Shown here: piece by piece, positions 1 through 8,483 of the stretch
Position numbering within the stretch: position 1 is the first letter of the stretch
How the letters are laid out: each line of letters begins with the position of its first letter
Source: an uncultured Draconibacterium sp.
GTDB lineage: Bacteria; Bacteroidota; Bacteroidia; Bacteroidales; Prolixibacteraceae
NCBI RefSeq assembly: GCF_963674925.1
Contig: NZ_OY771647.1
Location: forward strand, 2,247,501 to 2,311,500
Reading direction: 5' to 3'
DNA: 64,000 bases
Position numbers and translations under genes: made by a program
Notes under the pieces: model-generated
What the model saw: the letters and a program-made list of their open reading frames with translations, nothing else
What the model was told of the DNA's origin: nothing
The model's database searches: none

Positions 1-972
1 GCGGGAGTGATTAACAACAATGTTGAATTATCGCGTTTTTCCGAGGGCGAACAACAGATTGATAGCAATAACCAATCGCCACGTATTTATTCTTATCTGC
101 AGGATGAATATCCGTTAGGGGAGTTGCTGGAGCTAAAAACGGGTGTTCGGTTAATTTATAATTCCAAACCAAATAAATGGTATGTTGAGCCTCGTGTTTC
201 GGCATCGCTCTCTGTTTTTGATGAACTGAAAATAAACGCTTCGTGGGGCTGGTACAACCAGTTTCTATCGAAAACAACGGTGCTCGACAGTACAAATAAT
301 TACACCGAGTTTTGGACGAATTCCAATGAGGAACAAATTCCGGTTTTAAGTGCCGAACATTTTGTGGCCGGATTATCCTATCAAAAAAACGGATTTACAG
401 CCAGCGCAGAGGCATTTTATAAAACCACTGATGGATTGAGTCGTTACGTAGATGGAAATTTGCTTGTTAGTCAGGGATTTTATGAAGGAAAGGCGCGTGG
501 TAAAGGGCTCGATCTTTTTATCAAAAAAGAGTATAAACGGAATATGGCCTGGATTTCGTACACCTTGAGTAATACCGAAGAACAGTTCCCTTATTTTAGG
601 ATTAATTCCTGGCGCCCGGCACCGCATCAGCAAAAGCACGAACTAAAATTTGCGGGGGTATACAATTATAAATCGTTTTACCTGTCGGCAAATTATGTTT
701 ACGGTTCCGGATTCGAGCGTTATGATCTTGACGTTGATAACGATCTTAATTTCGACAAAGCTTACAGCAGGCTGGATGCAGCTTTGGTTTATAAGTTCAA
801 ACCAGGAAAAGTGAAAGCTGAAGCCGGAATTTCAGTACTTAATATTTTAAATACCGAAAACATTAAATACTCGAATATCAGGATTAGCACCATCGACGAA
901 GTTAGCCTTGTTGGTGTTTATTCCGATGCGATTTCGTTTACTCCAGCCTTGTTCCTGAATATTGAGTTATAA
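1..972 (+). CDS. TonB-dependent outer-membrane receptor, C-terminal part
   Basis: The reading frame is open from the first base, so the gene begins upstream and only about 323 C-terminal residues are visible. They look like the end of a TonB-dependent receptor barrel: alternating beta-strand segments rich in aromatic residues (for example INASWGWYNQF and FYLSANYVYGSGFERY), a segment resembling the late barrel strands (YSRLDAALVYKF), and an ending in LFLNIEL, compatible with an outer-membrane C-terminal strand. Such receptors import siderophores, cobalamin or glycans across the outer membrane using the TonB-ExbBD complex. The plug and TonB box lie outside the window, so the substrate cannot be guessed. 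No SusD partner follows; the next gene is convergent. Confidence 0.78.
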   Translation, partial: AGVINNNVELSRFSEGEQQIDSNNQSPRIYSYLQDEYPLGELLELKTGVRLIYNSKPNKWYVEPRVSASLSVFDELKINASWGWYNQFLSKTTVLDSTNNYTEFWTNSNEEQIPVLSAEHFVAGLSYQKNGFTASAEAFYKTTDGLSRYVDGNLLVSQGFYEGKARGKGLDLFIKKEYKRNMAWISYTLSNTEEQFPYFRINSWRPAPHQQKHELKFAGVYNYKSFYLSANYVYGSGFERYDLDVDNDLNFDKAYSRLDAALVYKFKPGKVKAEAGISVLNILNTENIKYSNIRISTIDEVSLVGVYSDAISFTPALFLNIEL

Positions 973-1007
973 TAGGTCAAAACTGTTTTAACTGCCTCAA
1001 AATATTC

Positions 1008-2696
1008 TTAATCGGCGTAATCAATAATCGAAATCGTTACGTCGTAAACGTGATCGCCAACTCTTTCCAGCCCGGAGAAAATGTCTTTGTATAATGTTCC
1101 TATTTGGTACGAGTATTGCTCGTTTTCTATTTTGGCAACATGGTCTTTTCGTAATTTATCTCTAAACCTGTTAATCTGTTTTTCAATGGCATCGGCCTCT
1201 GTTATATCAACTTCGCTATTGTCCTTGTTCAGGTTTTCGATCATAATGTTCATCGACTTGTCGACCATTTTAATCATTTCCGACACTTTTTCTTTCATTT
1301 TCGGAGTCAGCTTTTCTTTTTTATCACTGATACGTAATAATGCTCGTGCAATGTTGAGACAGCTGTCTCCAATGCTTTCAATCTCGTCAACAATACGGAG
1401 CATCGAACTAATACTTTTCGACGATTGTTTACTCAAAACGCCTTCCGAAACTTTGGTGAGGTAATTGGCAATGGAAACTTCCATTTGGTCACTTTTGTCT
1501 TCGCCAAGTTCAATTTTATTGAATTGTTTAACCAGTTTACGTTCGTTTTTTTCCTCGAGCATGTTATTTATTCTGCCAAATAGTTTTTTGGTTTGCTGGG
1601 CATAAACAATAATCTCCTTTTTTGCCTGAAGTAGCGATAATTCGCTGGTACTCAGCATTCCGAATTTGATGAACCGGAGCTTGAATTCTTCTTCATCTTC
1701 TTTTTCAGGAACTAACTTCTGGACCAGCTTTACGAGGTGTCGAACAAACCATATCTGAAACAGCACATTCAAAACATTAAACGAAGTATGGAAGAACGAT
1801 AGTGCTATCGGAATAGCCCCGGGATTGTTAAATGCCGAGTTTCCGGTTACCGATTGAGTAATGGAATCTACTCCACGCAGGAAAACCGGAAATACAGAGA
1901 GTACCCAAATAACACCCACCACATTAAAGAGAAAGTGAATCCGGGCAGCGCGTTTTGCCGATGAGTTGGCTACCATCGCGGCAATATTCGCAGTTATAGT
2001 TGTGCCGATATTTTCGCCAAGTACCATGGCCGCCGCGTGGTCAAATTCAATCCAGCCATTATTACACATTACCAGCGTTAGTGCCATTGTTGCACTCGAC
2101 GATTGAATAACAACGGTAAGTAGGGTGCCGATAAGTAAAAAGATCAGGTTCGATCCCATGCCCATTCCTGTGAAGTGTTTCAGGAATTCAAGGATTTCGG
2201 GGTTCTCGCCAATATTAGGTACACTTGCCTTTAGACTTTCCAGGCCAATAAAAAGCAATGCAAAACCAACCAGCACTTCACCCCACGATTTGTTTCTGGT
2301 TTTTTTGGAAAAAACAAGAGGAAAACCAATACCAATGATCGGGAAGGCCAGGATGCTCATTTTTACCTTAAACCCAAGAATCGAGATGATCCAGGCGGTG
2401 ACGGTCGTTCCGATGTTTGCGCCCATTATAACACCGGCCGATTCGGTAAGTGTTAAAAGTCCGGCATTTACAAAACTTACGATCATTACCGTAGTTGCGC
2501 TCGACGATTGAATAATGGCAGTGATTGAGAGCCCTGTTATTACACCCATAAACCGGTTGGAAGTCATGGCGGCTAAAAAGTTACGTAGTTTGCCACCAGC
2601 CACTTTCTGAAGCGCTTCGCTCATCAATTTCATCCCGTAAAGGAAAAGTCCCAGTGCCCCGATTAAGGTCAGGAAATCAAGTAAGGAATAATTCAT
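1008..2696 (-). CDS. Na/Pi cotransporter family protein with PhoU-like tail
   Basis: A 562-residue protein with two inverted Na_Pi_cotrans halves. Each half carries the family signature (QSSSATT near residue 63 and QSSSATM near residue 198), followed by a soluble helical C-terminus from about residue 345 that resembles PhoU. This is the NptA/YjbB type of inner-membrane sodium-phosphate symporter. Family knowledge suggests phosphate transport, and E. coli YjbB has been linked to phosphate export; the PhoU-like tail is usually read as a regulatory part. It is transcribed alone, converging on the receptor gene. The ATG at 2696 gives a first transmembrane helix directly (FLTLIGALGLFLYG). Confidence 0.9.
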   Translation of the reverse strand: MNYSLLDFLTLIGALGLFLYGMKLMSEALQKVAGGKLRNFLAAMTSNRFMGVITGLSITAIIQSSSATTVMIVSFVNAGLLTLTESAGVIMGANIGTTVTAWIISILGFKVKMSILAFPIIGIGFPLVFSKKTRNKSWGEVLVGFALLFIGLESLKASVPNIGENPEILEFLKHFTGMGMGSNLIFLLIGTLLTVVIQSSSATMALTLVMCNNGWIEFDHAAAMVLGENIGTTITANIAAMVANSSAKRAARIHFLFNVVGVIWVLSVFPVFLRGVDSITQSVTGNSAFNNPGAIPIALSFFHTSFNVLNVLFQIWFVRHLVKLVQKLVPEKEDEEEFKLRFIKFGMLSTSELSLLQAKKEIIVYAQQTKKLFGRINNMLEEKNERKLVKQFNKIELGEDKSDQMEVSIANYLTKVSEGVLSKQSSKSISSMLRIVDEIESIGDSCLNIARALLRISDKKEKLTPKMKEKVSEMIKMVDKSMNIMIENLNKDNSEVDITEADAIEKQINRFRDKLRKDHVAKIENEQYSYQIGTLYKDIFSGLERVGDHVYDVTISIIDYAD

Positions 2697-2867
2697 TCTT
2701 GGTTATTTTACGCAACGAAAGTAGGAATTATTAAAAAAAATATAAGTGGAAATGGTGACTTGTTTTTAAGAGCTATTGATTGAAGGTGGTTTATCTTGTT
2801 TGTTAACAGGCGTTTAATTGTTTATAAATCGGTTGGTTTGTTAAAGATAAATTTTGGAGATAAAAAA

Positions 2868-2902
2868 TGCCTGCAATTTCCGGTACAGCATTATTGCAGG
2901 CA
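2868..2902 (-). terminator. Rho-independent terminator of the SDR gene
   Basis: A perfect 10-bp inverted repeat (TGCCTGCAAT / ATTGCAGGCA) with a 15-nt loop lies just downstream of the stop of the minus-strand SDR gene. Read on the minus strand the stem is followed by a T-run (ATTTTTTA). This is the layout of an intrinsic terminator. Confidence 0.75.
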
Positions 2903-2931
2903 GATTGTTAAAATGCTCTTTTCTTAAACTG

Positions 2932-3774
2932 TTACAATACGGCTTTTACAGCATGAGCCAGAGGAGTGGTTGGCCTTCCAATTAATTTTGATAGTTGTTT
3001 TGAATCATCAAACAAGTCTCCTTTTGAAGCTCCGGTATCCCAACTGGCAATGGCATCGGCAAATAGTTCAGGCAAACCCACGCTTTTCAAAATTTTAGCG
3101 TACTCGCCTTCAGGAAGATTGTTGTATGGGATATCCTTTCCTGTTTGTTTCGAGATCTCTGCTGCAAGGTCGGTTAGCGTATAACTCTCGTCGCCGGCCA
3201 ACTCAAATTTTTTGCCTTTGTATTCTTCGTTTGTCAAAACCACTGCAGCAGCTTCAGCAAAGTCGGCACGTGTTGCTGACGATATTTTTCCTTCGCCCGC
3301 GCTGCCCACAAATGCTCCTGCACCCAATGCTCCTGCAATCGATGCGGTATAGTTTTCGGTATACCAGCCGTTACGTAAAATGGTATGCTCAATACCCGAG
3401 TTTTTCAATGTTGCTTCGGTAGCCAGGTGTTCGCCGGCCAAACTTAATGATGAGGTGTCGGCATGCAATAGACTGGTGTAAACAATCCAGCTAACACCGG
3501 CTTTTTTCGCAGCGTCAATCACGTTTTTGTGTTGTTGTTCGCGTTTCCCGATCTCGCTTCCCGAAATCAATAATAAACGATCGATACCTTTCAGTGCTCC
3601 GGCCAGTCCTTCCGGTTTTTCGTAGTCGAAAGCATGTGCTTCAACACCAAGTGCGGCAGCTTTTTCGGGTGTACGAACCAATGCTACAATATTTTCTGCT
3701 GCTGTTTTTTGTTTTAATTGTTCAACAACCAATTGTCCTAATTGTCCTGTTGCTCCAGTTACTCCTATTTTCAT
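2932..3774 (-). CDS. NAD(P)-binding SDR/NmrA-like quinone oxidoreductase (YtfG type)
   Basis: A 280-residue Rossmann protein of the atypical SDR class. The N-terminus MKIGVTGATGQLGQLVVEQL contains the GATGQLG nucleotide loop, and the middle has the YTSLLHAD and NGWYTENY segments common to the NmrA/QOR2 family. Members such as E. coli QorB (YtfG) reduce quinones with NADPH in the cytoplasm. The gene is divergent from a HxlR regulator, exactly the arrangement of ytfG/ytfH in E. coli, which suggests that the regulator senses a reactive electrophile or quinone and controls this gene. An intrinsic terminator follows. The exact substrate is not visible from the sequence. Confidence 0.85.
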   Translation of the reverse strand: MKIGVTGATGQLGQLVVEQLKQKTAAENIVALVRTPEKAAALGVEAHAFDYEKPEGLAGALKGIDRLLLISGSEIGKREQQHKNVIDAAKKAGVSWIVYTSLLHADTSSLSLAGEHLATEATLKNSGIEHTILRNGWYTENYTASIAGALGAGAFVGSAGEGKISSATRADFAEAAAVVLTNEEYKGKKFELAGDESYTLTDLAAEISKQTGKDIPYNNLPEGEYAKILKSVGLPELFADAIASWDTGASKGDLFDDSKQLSKLIGRPTTPLAHAVKAVL

Positions 3775-3806
3775 TTTATTAAAGTTTTAAAGATTACTAA
3801 AATATA

Positions 3807-3829
3807 TTTACTTACTTTTAGAGAGTAAA
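3807..3829. promoter_or_regulatory. Candidate HxlR operator in the divergent promoter
   Basis: A 6-bp perfect inverted repeat TTTACT-N11-AGTAAA lies in the gap between the divergent SDR and HxlR genes, 33 bp upstream of the SDR start. HxlR-family dimers bind spaced palindromes in such gaps. The location and symmetry support this; there is no second copy to test conservation. Confidence 0.45.
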
Positions 3830-3916
3830 GTTATACTTCATGTTTTGTTTATACAAGAACTGACAATAAAGTGTGATACTTACGTCAGTGTTAGAATTGT
3901 TAATTATCAATGTATT

Positions 3917-4285
3917 ATGAACGAAATTTTATTGAAAAAATATAGCACTCCCGAGTCCTGTCCAATTCGTCATGTATTAGATCGTATCGGTGATAAATGG
4001 TCGATGTTAATATTGTTGCTTCTCGAAGAAAGCGGAACCCTTCGTTTTAACGAGATTCACAAGTACATAAAAACCATTTCACAAAAGATGCTTTCCTCAA
4101 CGCTTAAATCACTTGAGGAGGATGGTCTGATAAACCGTACTGTTTATCCTCAGATTCCTCCGAAGGTTGAATACGAGCTAACTCCGCGAGGGAAAAGTTT
4201 GATTCCGCATCTTCGAAATCTGGTAGCATGGGCATCAACCAATATGGCAGATATTCAAAATTCACGACAGAATTTCGCACGCTAA
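3917..4285 (+). CDS. HxlR-family transcriptional regulator
   Basis: About 122 residues if translation starts at the ATG at 3917; the frame is open further upstream, but the family normally begins shortly before the CPIRHVLDRIGDKWSMLIL segment seen here. The conserved cysteine (Cys in SCPIRH), the winged helix (LRFNEIHKYIKTISQKMLS) and the wing (YPQIPPKVEYELTPRGKSL) are all present. HxlR proteins are small dimeric repressors or activators that often sense aldehydes, quinones or oxidants through that cysteine. Divergent from the SDR gene, it is probably its regulator and its own. Confidence 0.9.
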   Translation: MNEILLKKYSTPESCPIRHVLDRIGDKWSMLILLLLEESGTLRFNEIHKYIKTISQKMLSSTLKSLEEDGLINRTVYPQIPPKVEYELTPRGKSLIPHLRNLVAWASTNMADIQNSRQNFAR

Positions 4286-4298
4286 TTAGATAATACTG

Positions 4299-5183
4299 TT
4301 ACCCGATTTTTACGGAGGTCATAGCTAATGAGCCTCCAACCGGTTCATCATTAAAAATACTAATGTCATCTTTTTTATCCTGCAATGCCAGTGCATAAAG
4401 CAAAGGCAAATAGTGCTCAGGTGTTGGGATTGATAACTGGAAAGCCCTGCCCATCTTCGAGTAGTTGATCAAATCCTGGTGATTGCCGCTTAGTATCAAT
4501 TCTTTCATTTTTTCGTTGGCTTCATTGGCCCAGTCAAAGCCAAAGTTTTCGTTGAGTTTCCCCCAGTGTACCATTCGTAGATTATGCACGTTATTACCGC
4601 TGCCCACAATCAAAATTCCTTTTTCGCGAAGTTTATTCAGTTCTTGTGCCAGTACATAATGTTGCTGTGGCGTTTTTCTGTAGTCAAGGCTCAACTGAAT
4701 CACCGGAACATCAGCATCAGAGTACATATGCTTTATAACCGACCAGGCACCGTGATCGAGTCCCCACTTATCGTCGAGATGAATTGGTGAGGTTTGCACC
4801 ATATCTTTTACATCCTGCGCCAATTGAGGCATTCCGGGTGCAGGGTACTGCACTTCATAAAGTTCCTGAGGGAAACCACCAAAATCGTGAATTGTGCGAG
4901 GTTGTTCCATAGCGGTTACGTGTGTTCCCTGAGTTTCCCAGTGTGCCGACACAACAACAATCGCTTTTGGCTTTTTAATTTCGGAAGAAACCTTTCTGAA
5001 ACCCTTAACAAATTCGTTTTCGGTGATTGCATTCATCGGACTCCCGTGACCAAGAAAAAGCACCGGCATTTTTGGAGTATTCTCCAACGATTCTGTAAAT
5101 TTATTTAATGCGTTCAATTTCATTCCTGCAACTGTTAGCGGCACTGCTGCCAATACTGTTTTTAAAAATTGTTTCCGTTCCAT
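4299..5183 (-). CDS. ygiD: LigB-type extradiol dioxygenase (4,5-DOPA dioxygenase, YgiD-like)
   Basis: About 294 residues from the ATG at 5183. A start six codons upstream (5201) is also open, but MERKQFLKTVLAAVPLTVAG gives a clean signal-like N-terminus. The zinc or iron ligands of the family are visible: LGHGSPMNA (residue ~50), SAHWET (~105), IHDFGGFP and LDHGAW. This matches the class III extradiol dioxygenase superfamily, branch YgiD, whose E. coli member cleaves DOPA. The leader is unusual since most YgiD proteins are cytoplasmic, so this one may be exported. It stands between the HxlR gene (convergent) and a broken gene. Confidence 0.85.
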   Translation of the reverse strand: MERKQFLKTVLAAVPLTVAGMKLNALNKFTESLENTPKMPVLFLGHGSPMNAITENEFVKGFRKVSSEIKKPKAIVVVSAHWETQGTHVTAMEQPRTIHDFGGFPQELYEVQYPAPGMPQLAQDVKDMVQTSPIHLDDKWGLDHGAWSVIKHMYSDADVPVIQLSLDYRKTPQQHYVLAQELNKLREKGILIVGSGNNVHNLRMVHWGKLNENFGFDWANEANEKMKELILSGNHQDLINYSKMGRAFQLSIPTPEHYLPLLYALALQDKKDDISIFNDEPVGGSLAMTSVKIG

Positions 5184-5266
5184 GTTTTCACTTACCAGCA
5201 ACTGTTTTCAGATCTGTAGGCTGTATTCTCAAAACCGTTAACCGCATCGTATTGTTCTGTTAAGCT

Positions 5267-5552
5267 TTAATTTGTTTGAGAAAGATCGATGGTCAAAATG
5301 TCGTTAATTGCTTTGTCTCCAAGATTGTCGAAAAATGAGTTTGAACAGTAGGGCACATCAAATGTAATTTCTTCGGTGTTTACTTTACTCGTCAGATTTC
5401 CTATTATGCTGGCATAACCATTTTTGAATTTTGTTGCTTTGGTAACCACCAATTTTTTACCGGTCCATTCCATAGCCGATTCTTCTAAGTTTACCTCTTT
5501 TTTCTGTGCAAATGGTGCAACAATCGCTGCTAACACAAGTACTACTAATCAT
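5267..5552 (-). pseudogene. Broken secreted protein, possibly YceI-like
   Basis: An open frame encodes a hydrophobic leader (LVVLVLAAIVAPFAQ) followed by LEESAMEWTGKKL, which resembles the beginning of YceI-like periplasmic lipocalins, then about 60 residues of uncertain similarity. There is no ATG in this frame; a stop sits four codons before the leader. An ATG at 5552 lies directly upstream but in another frame, so a small deletion after a start of the MK(K)LVV kind would explain the state. The product would also be short (about 90 versus roughly 190 residues). The YceI link is tentative. Confidence 0.4.
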
Positions 5553-5845
5553 CCTAAATTTTAATTGTTTTTAATTTTAATTGATGTTATAAATTGTTTC
5601 GCATCGTCAGTTGTTTTAATTGTACGAACCAAAGGTCTGGGGTGGACAAGCCTCATACAGATGACCTATGATAAGAAATGAAATTGATCTATGTTAGGTC
5701 GATGAATGCGGATAACAAGCTGATAATGCTTATCTTCGAAATTCATTGAAAAGTGCCTGCGAATTTAAGCTGTTAAAATGAGAAACATTTTATTTAAGCA
5801 GATGATAACAGCTTTTATTCAATTTTGAAACCAATAACTTTCAAC

Positions 5846-6565
5846 ATGTACCATTTAAACAGTATAAAACTTGAAACGGAGAAATACCCAACCAGGGAGC
5901 ACTATCCGTTTAATCTTCCTTTGTTTTCTGAAACAAAAAAACTTGATTTTACCAATCCGGTTACCTTGTTTGTGGGGCAAAACGGATCGGGTAAGTCTAC
6001 ATTGCTTGAAGCCATTGCCGTGGCAGCAGGAATTTATATCTGGCGGAATAATATGAATTCGCGATACATGGTTAACCGTTACGAGGCCACATTACATCGG
6101 TATTTGAAGGTTTCATGGGTGAACGGATCGGTTCCCGGATCTTTTTTCGGAGCGCAGATCTTCAAGGATTTTGCTACGATGCTGGAAGAATGGGCAACAA
6201 CTGATCCCGGCCAGCTGGAGTTTTTTGGTGGTAAATCCTTGATTTCACAGTCGCACGGACAATCACTTATGTCGTTTTTTAAAAGTCGTTACAAGTTAAA
6301 AGGATTATACCTGCTCGATGAACCGGAAACTGCACTTTCGCCTTCCAGTCAGTTGGAATTGCTCCGGTTGATCAGCGAAAACTCAAAAGGGGGGCATGCC
6401 CAGTTTATTGTTGCCACACATTCGCCAATTTTGCTGGCGTGTAAAAATGCCACCATTTATAATTTCGATGAGATGCCGGTTTCGAAGGTGGAATATGAAG
6501 ATACCGAGCATTTCAGGGTGTATCGCGATTTTTTGAATCACCGCGAAAAATACCTGATGGAATAG
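5846..6565 (+). CDS. AAA/ABC-type ATPase, COG3910-like
   Basis: About 239 residues from the ATG at 5846 (an in-frame TTG lies seven codons upstream). It has a Walker A loop (VGQNGSGKSTLLEAIA, about residues 43-58), a signature-like SQSHGQSLMSFF segment, Walker B (LKGLYLLDEPE) and the H-loop (IVATHSPILL). The compact form, without a long coiled-coil, matches the COG3910 predicted ATPases, related to the RecF/SMC-type and OLD-type ATPases. The function of this family is unknown; stand-alone copies are common. There is no nuclease or toxin partner beside it; a Crp/Fnr gene tail is convergent. Confidence 0.85.
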   Translation: MYHLNSIKLETEKYPTREHYPFNLPLFSETKKLDFTNPVTLFVGQNGSGKSTLLEAIAVAAGIYIWRNNMNSRYMVNRYEATLHRYLKVSWVNGSVPGSFFGAQIFKDFATMLEEWATTDPGQLEFFGGKSLISQSHGQSLMSFFKSRYKLKGLYLLDEPETALSPSSQLELLRLISENSKGGHAQFIVATHSPILLACKNATIYNFDEMPVSKVEYEDTEHFRVYRDFLNHREKYLME

Positions 6566-6571
6566 CAGGAT

Positions 6572-6748
6572 CTATTTTGCTGACTTTTTGCGAATGCGAC
6601 TAAGGCTTTCGGGCGTAATTCCAAGATACGAGGCGAAATATACCAAAGGCACGCGCTGAAAAATGTCGGCATGTTCTTTTAGCATGTTGTTATAGCGGTT
6701 AACCGCCGATTCCCATAGCGTAGCGTTTAAACGCTCCAAAGCATTAAA
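6572..6748 (-). pseudogene. C-terminal remnant of a Crp/Fnr-family regulator
   Basis: The minus strand has 58 open codons ending in a segment reading QRVPLVYFASYLGITPESL then SRIRKKSAK and a stop. This is the recognition-helix end of Bacteroidota Crp/Fnr regulators. Upstream of the 58 codons the frame meets a stop, and the cyclic-nucleotide-binding domain is missing; the next 120 bases do not encode it in any frame that I can see. So this is the tail of a deleted gene. Confidence 0.7.
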
Positions 6749-6868
6749 CTATACCTTTTGAAAAAGAATTCTAAAGTTGCGTTTGTGTTCAATGCCTTTA
6801 ACATCATAGTTTATCAATAAAAAAGATGCTGTTTAAAAACCATGTTTGCTACTTCCTGTTACTGAAGT

Positions 6869-7420
6869 ATGAAAACTTATGTAGCTATTTTACGCGGAAT
6901 AAATGTTAGTGGGAAAAACAAAATAAAGATGGATGCTTTGAAATCCTCATTCAGCGGACTTGGCTTTGAACAGGTACAAACTTACATTCAAAGTGGTAAT
7001 GTTGTTTTTCGTTATCAGGAGACAAATTCCGGTAATTTCGCAGATTTGATCAACAAACAAATACAGAAGGACTTTGGGTTTGATGTACCGGTTTTGGTTT
7101 TAGATGTACAAGAACTGGAAAATATCGTTAAAAACAATCCGTTTGCAGTAGATGGAAATCGAGAAGCTCAGTTTCTGCATGTTACATTTTTGAAAGAAAA
7201 ACCGGCAAATGTAAATGAAGAAAAAATCACAGGACATGTAAAAACCGGAGAGGAATTTGCGATTTCTGATGGTGCCGTTTATTTGTATTGTCCACACGGG
7301 TATGGAAAGACCAAACTCAACAATAATTTTTTCGAGAGCCAATTAAAAGTGAGTGCAACTACCCGAAATTGGAAAACTACCTTAAAGTTGTTGGAAATGG
7401 CGAAGGTCGTTGAGGCCTAA
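6869..7420 (+). CDS. DUF1697 domain-containing protein
   Basis: 183 residues, starting at ATG with the typical MKTYVAILRGINVSGKNKIK opening of DUF1697, followed by the QTYIQSGNVVF block and the late GYGKTKLNNNFFE block and TTRNWKTTLKLLEM ending. The family is widespread, cytoplasmic and of unknown function. The length matches full-size members. Its last four bases overlap the end of the convergent CHAD gene, so the two transcripts run into each other. Confidence 0.92.
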   Translation: MKTYVAILRGINVSGKNKIKMDALKSSFSGLGFEQVQTYIQSGNVVFRYQETNSGNFADLINKQIQKDFGFDVPVLVLDVQELENIVKNNPFAVDGNREAQFLHVTFLKEKPANVNEEKITGHVKTGEEFAISDGAVYLYCPHGYGKTKLNNNFFESQLKVSATTRNWKTTLKLLEMAKVVEA

Positions 7421-8397
7421 TCGCCGTTGCATTCGCACTGAATTTCTTTATTTGATTTATGACCAACAAAAAGCTTTAAGTGTTTTTTATGCATCACCGA
7501 ATTTTCCCAGTTTTTGAAAATACGGATCGCAAAAGCGTCGCTGCTTTCTGCAAAACATTGTTCGCCAAGAGCCTGAACGCGTTTTCTTAAAACCAACCGG
7601 CGGTTATATAAATAGCGCATCAATTTCTCGCGCGATTGTTTATCTGGAATTAAAATGCTTTTGTTTTTGATGGCCTCATGGAACAAATTCAGATCGTGCA
7701 GTTTCCCCAATGTGCTTCCCAACAAACTCAAATCGCTAATGTATGCACGTATTGAATTTGGCCAGGCTTTATTCAGCAGCATTAAATGGTAGGTCAGGTA
7801 TTTTGCCTGTTTTCGCCAATAGTGGTAAATCTCATCGTCATTTAGAAATTCAGTAAGTTCAAACGCACTTCGTGCACGCCTATAAACATGTTGCAGGCTT
7901 TTAAGAATGAAGGATTCCGGATCGCCTGCAAAATTCAGGCTATGCATCATTTGCTGCAGGCTCAGTATCATCTGCTTTATATCTTCGGCATGCCCCGATT
8001 GTTTAAAATGGTCGAAAGCTTTTTTTCTGTTTCGGCGGTGTTGGGAAATAATTATGTCGAGCGCTTTTGTAACAGCAGGATTGTGCAGTTTTGATTTTAT
8101 CTCATTAAGCAGTTCAATTTGTGAAGTATCATCGCGTAGCAGGGCTACTTCTTGTGCCAGATTGCGATAGTAGTCATTCATTTCACTATAGCTTTCATCG
8201 CCGATTTCGTGTCGCAGCAAACGCAACAAGCCCCGTATTTTTTTAATATTTGTGCGTACTTCATGTATGTAAAAGTGCTGGCGGTTGGTGCGGGTAATAA
8301 ACTTTGCCGAATCGGAATGTAGTTTGTCGAGCACACGAAAAATGCCCTCTTCAAAATATTCACGTTCTTTTATTTCCAGACTAAATTCTTCGCTCAT
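7417..8397 (-). CDS. CHAD domain-containing protein
   Basis: 326 residues made almost wholly of helices with the conserved basic and histidine positions of CHAD domains (FYIHEVRTNIKKIRGLLRLL near residue 45 and YHYWRKQAKYLTYHLMLL near residue 190). CHAD domains bind inorganic polyphosphate through a positively charged groove. There is no CYTH triphosphatase domain fused or adjacent, so this is a stand-alone polyphosphate-binding protein, perhaps at polyphosphate granules. It converges with the DUF1697 gene. Confidence 0.88.
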   Translation of the reverse strand: MSEEFSLEIKEREYFEEGIFRVLDKLHSDSAKFITRTNRQHFYIHEVRTNIKKIRGLLRLLRHEIGDESYSEMNDYYRNLAQEVALLRDDTSQIELLNEIKSKLHNPAVTKALDIIISQHRRNRKKAFDHFKQSGHAEDIKQMILSLQQMMHSLNFAGDPESFILKSLQHVYRRARSAFELTEFLNDDEIYHYWRKQAKYLTYHLMLLNKAWPNSIRAYISDLSLLGSTLGKLHDLNLFHEAIKNKSILIPDKQSREKLMRYLYNRRLVLRKRVQALGEQCFAESSDAFAIRIFKNWENSVMHKKHLKLFVGHKSNKEIQCECNGD

Positions 8398-8483
8398 TGT
8401 TTACCCTTTGAAAAGTTGGGATTTATGTTTCCATCTCGCTTACAGATAAACGATAACAATGAAAAAAGGTTAGCTGCCAAAAG

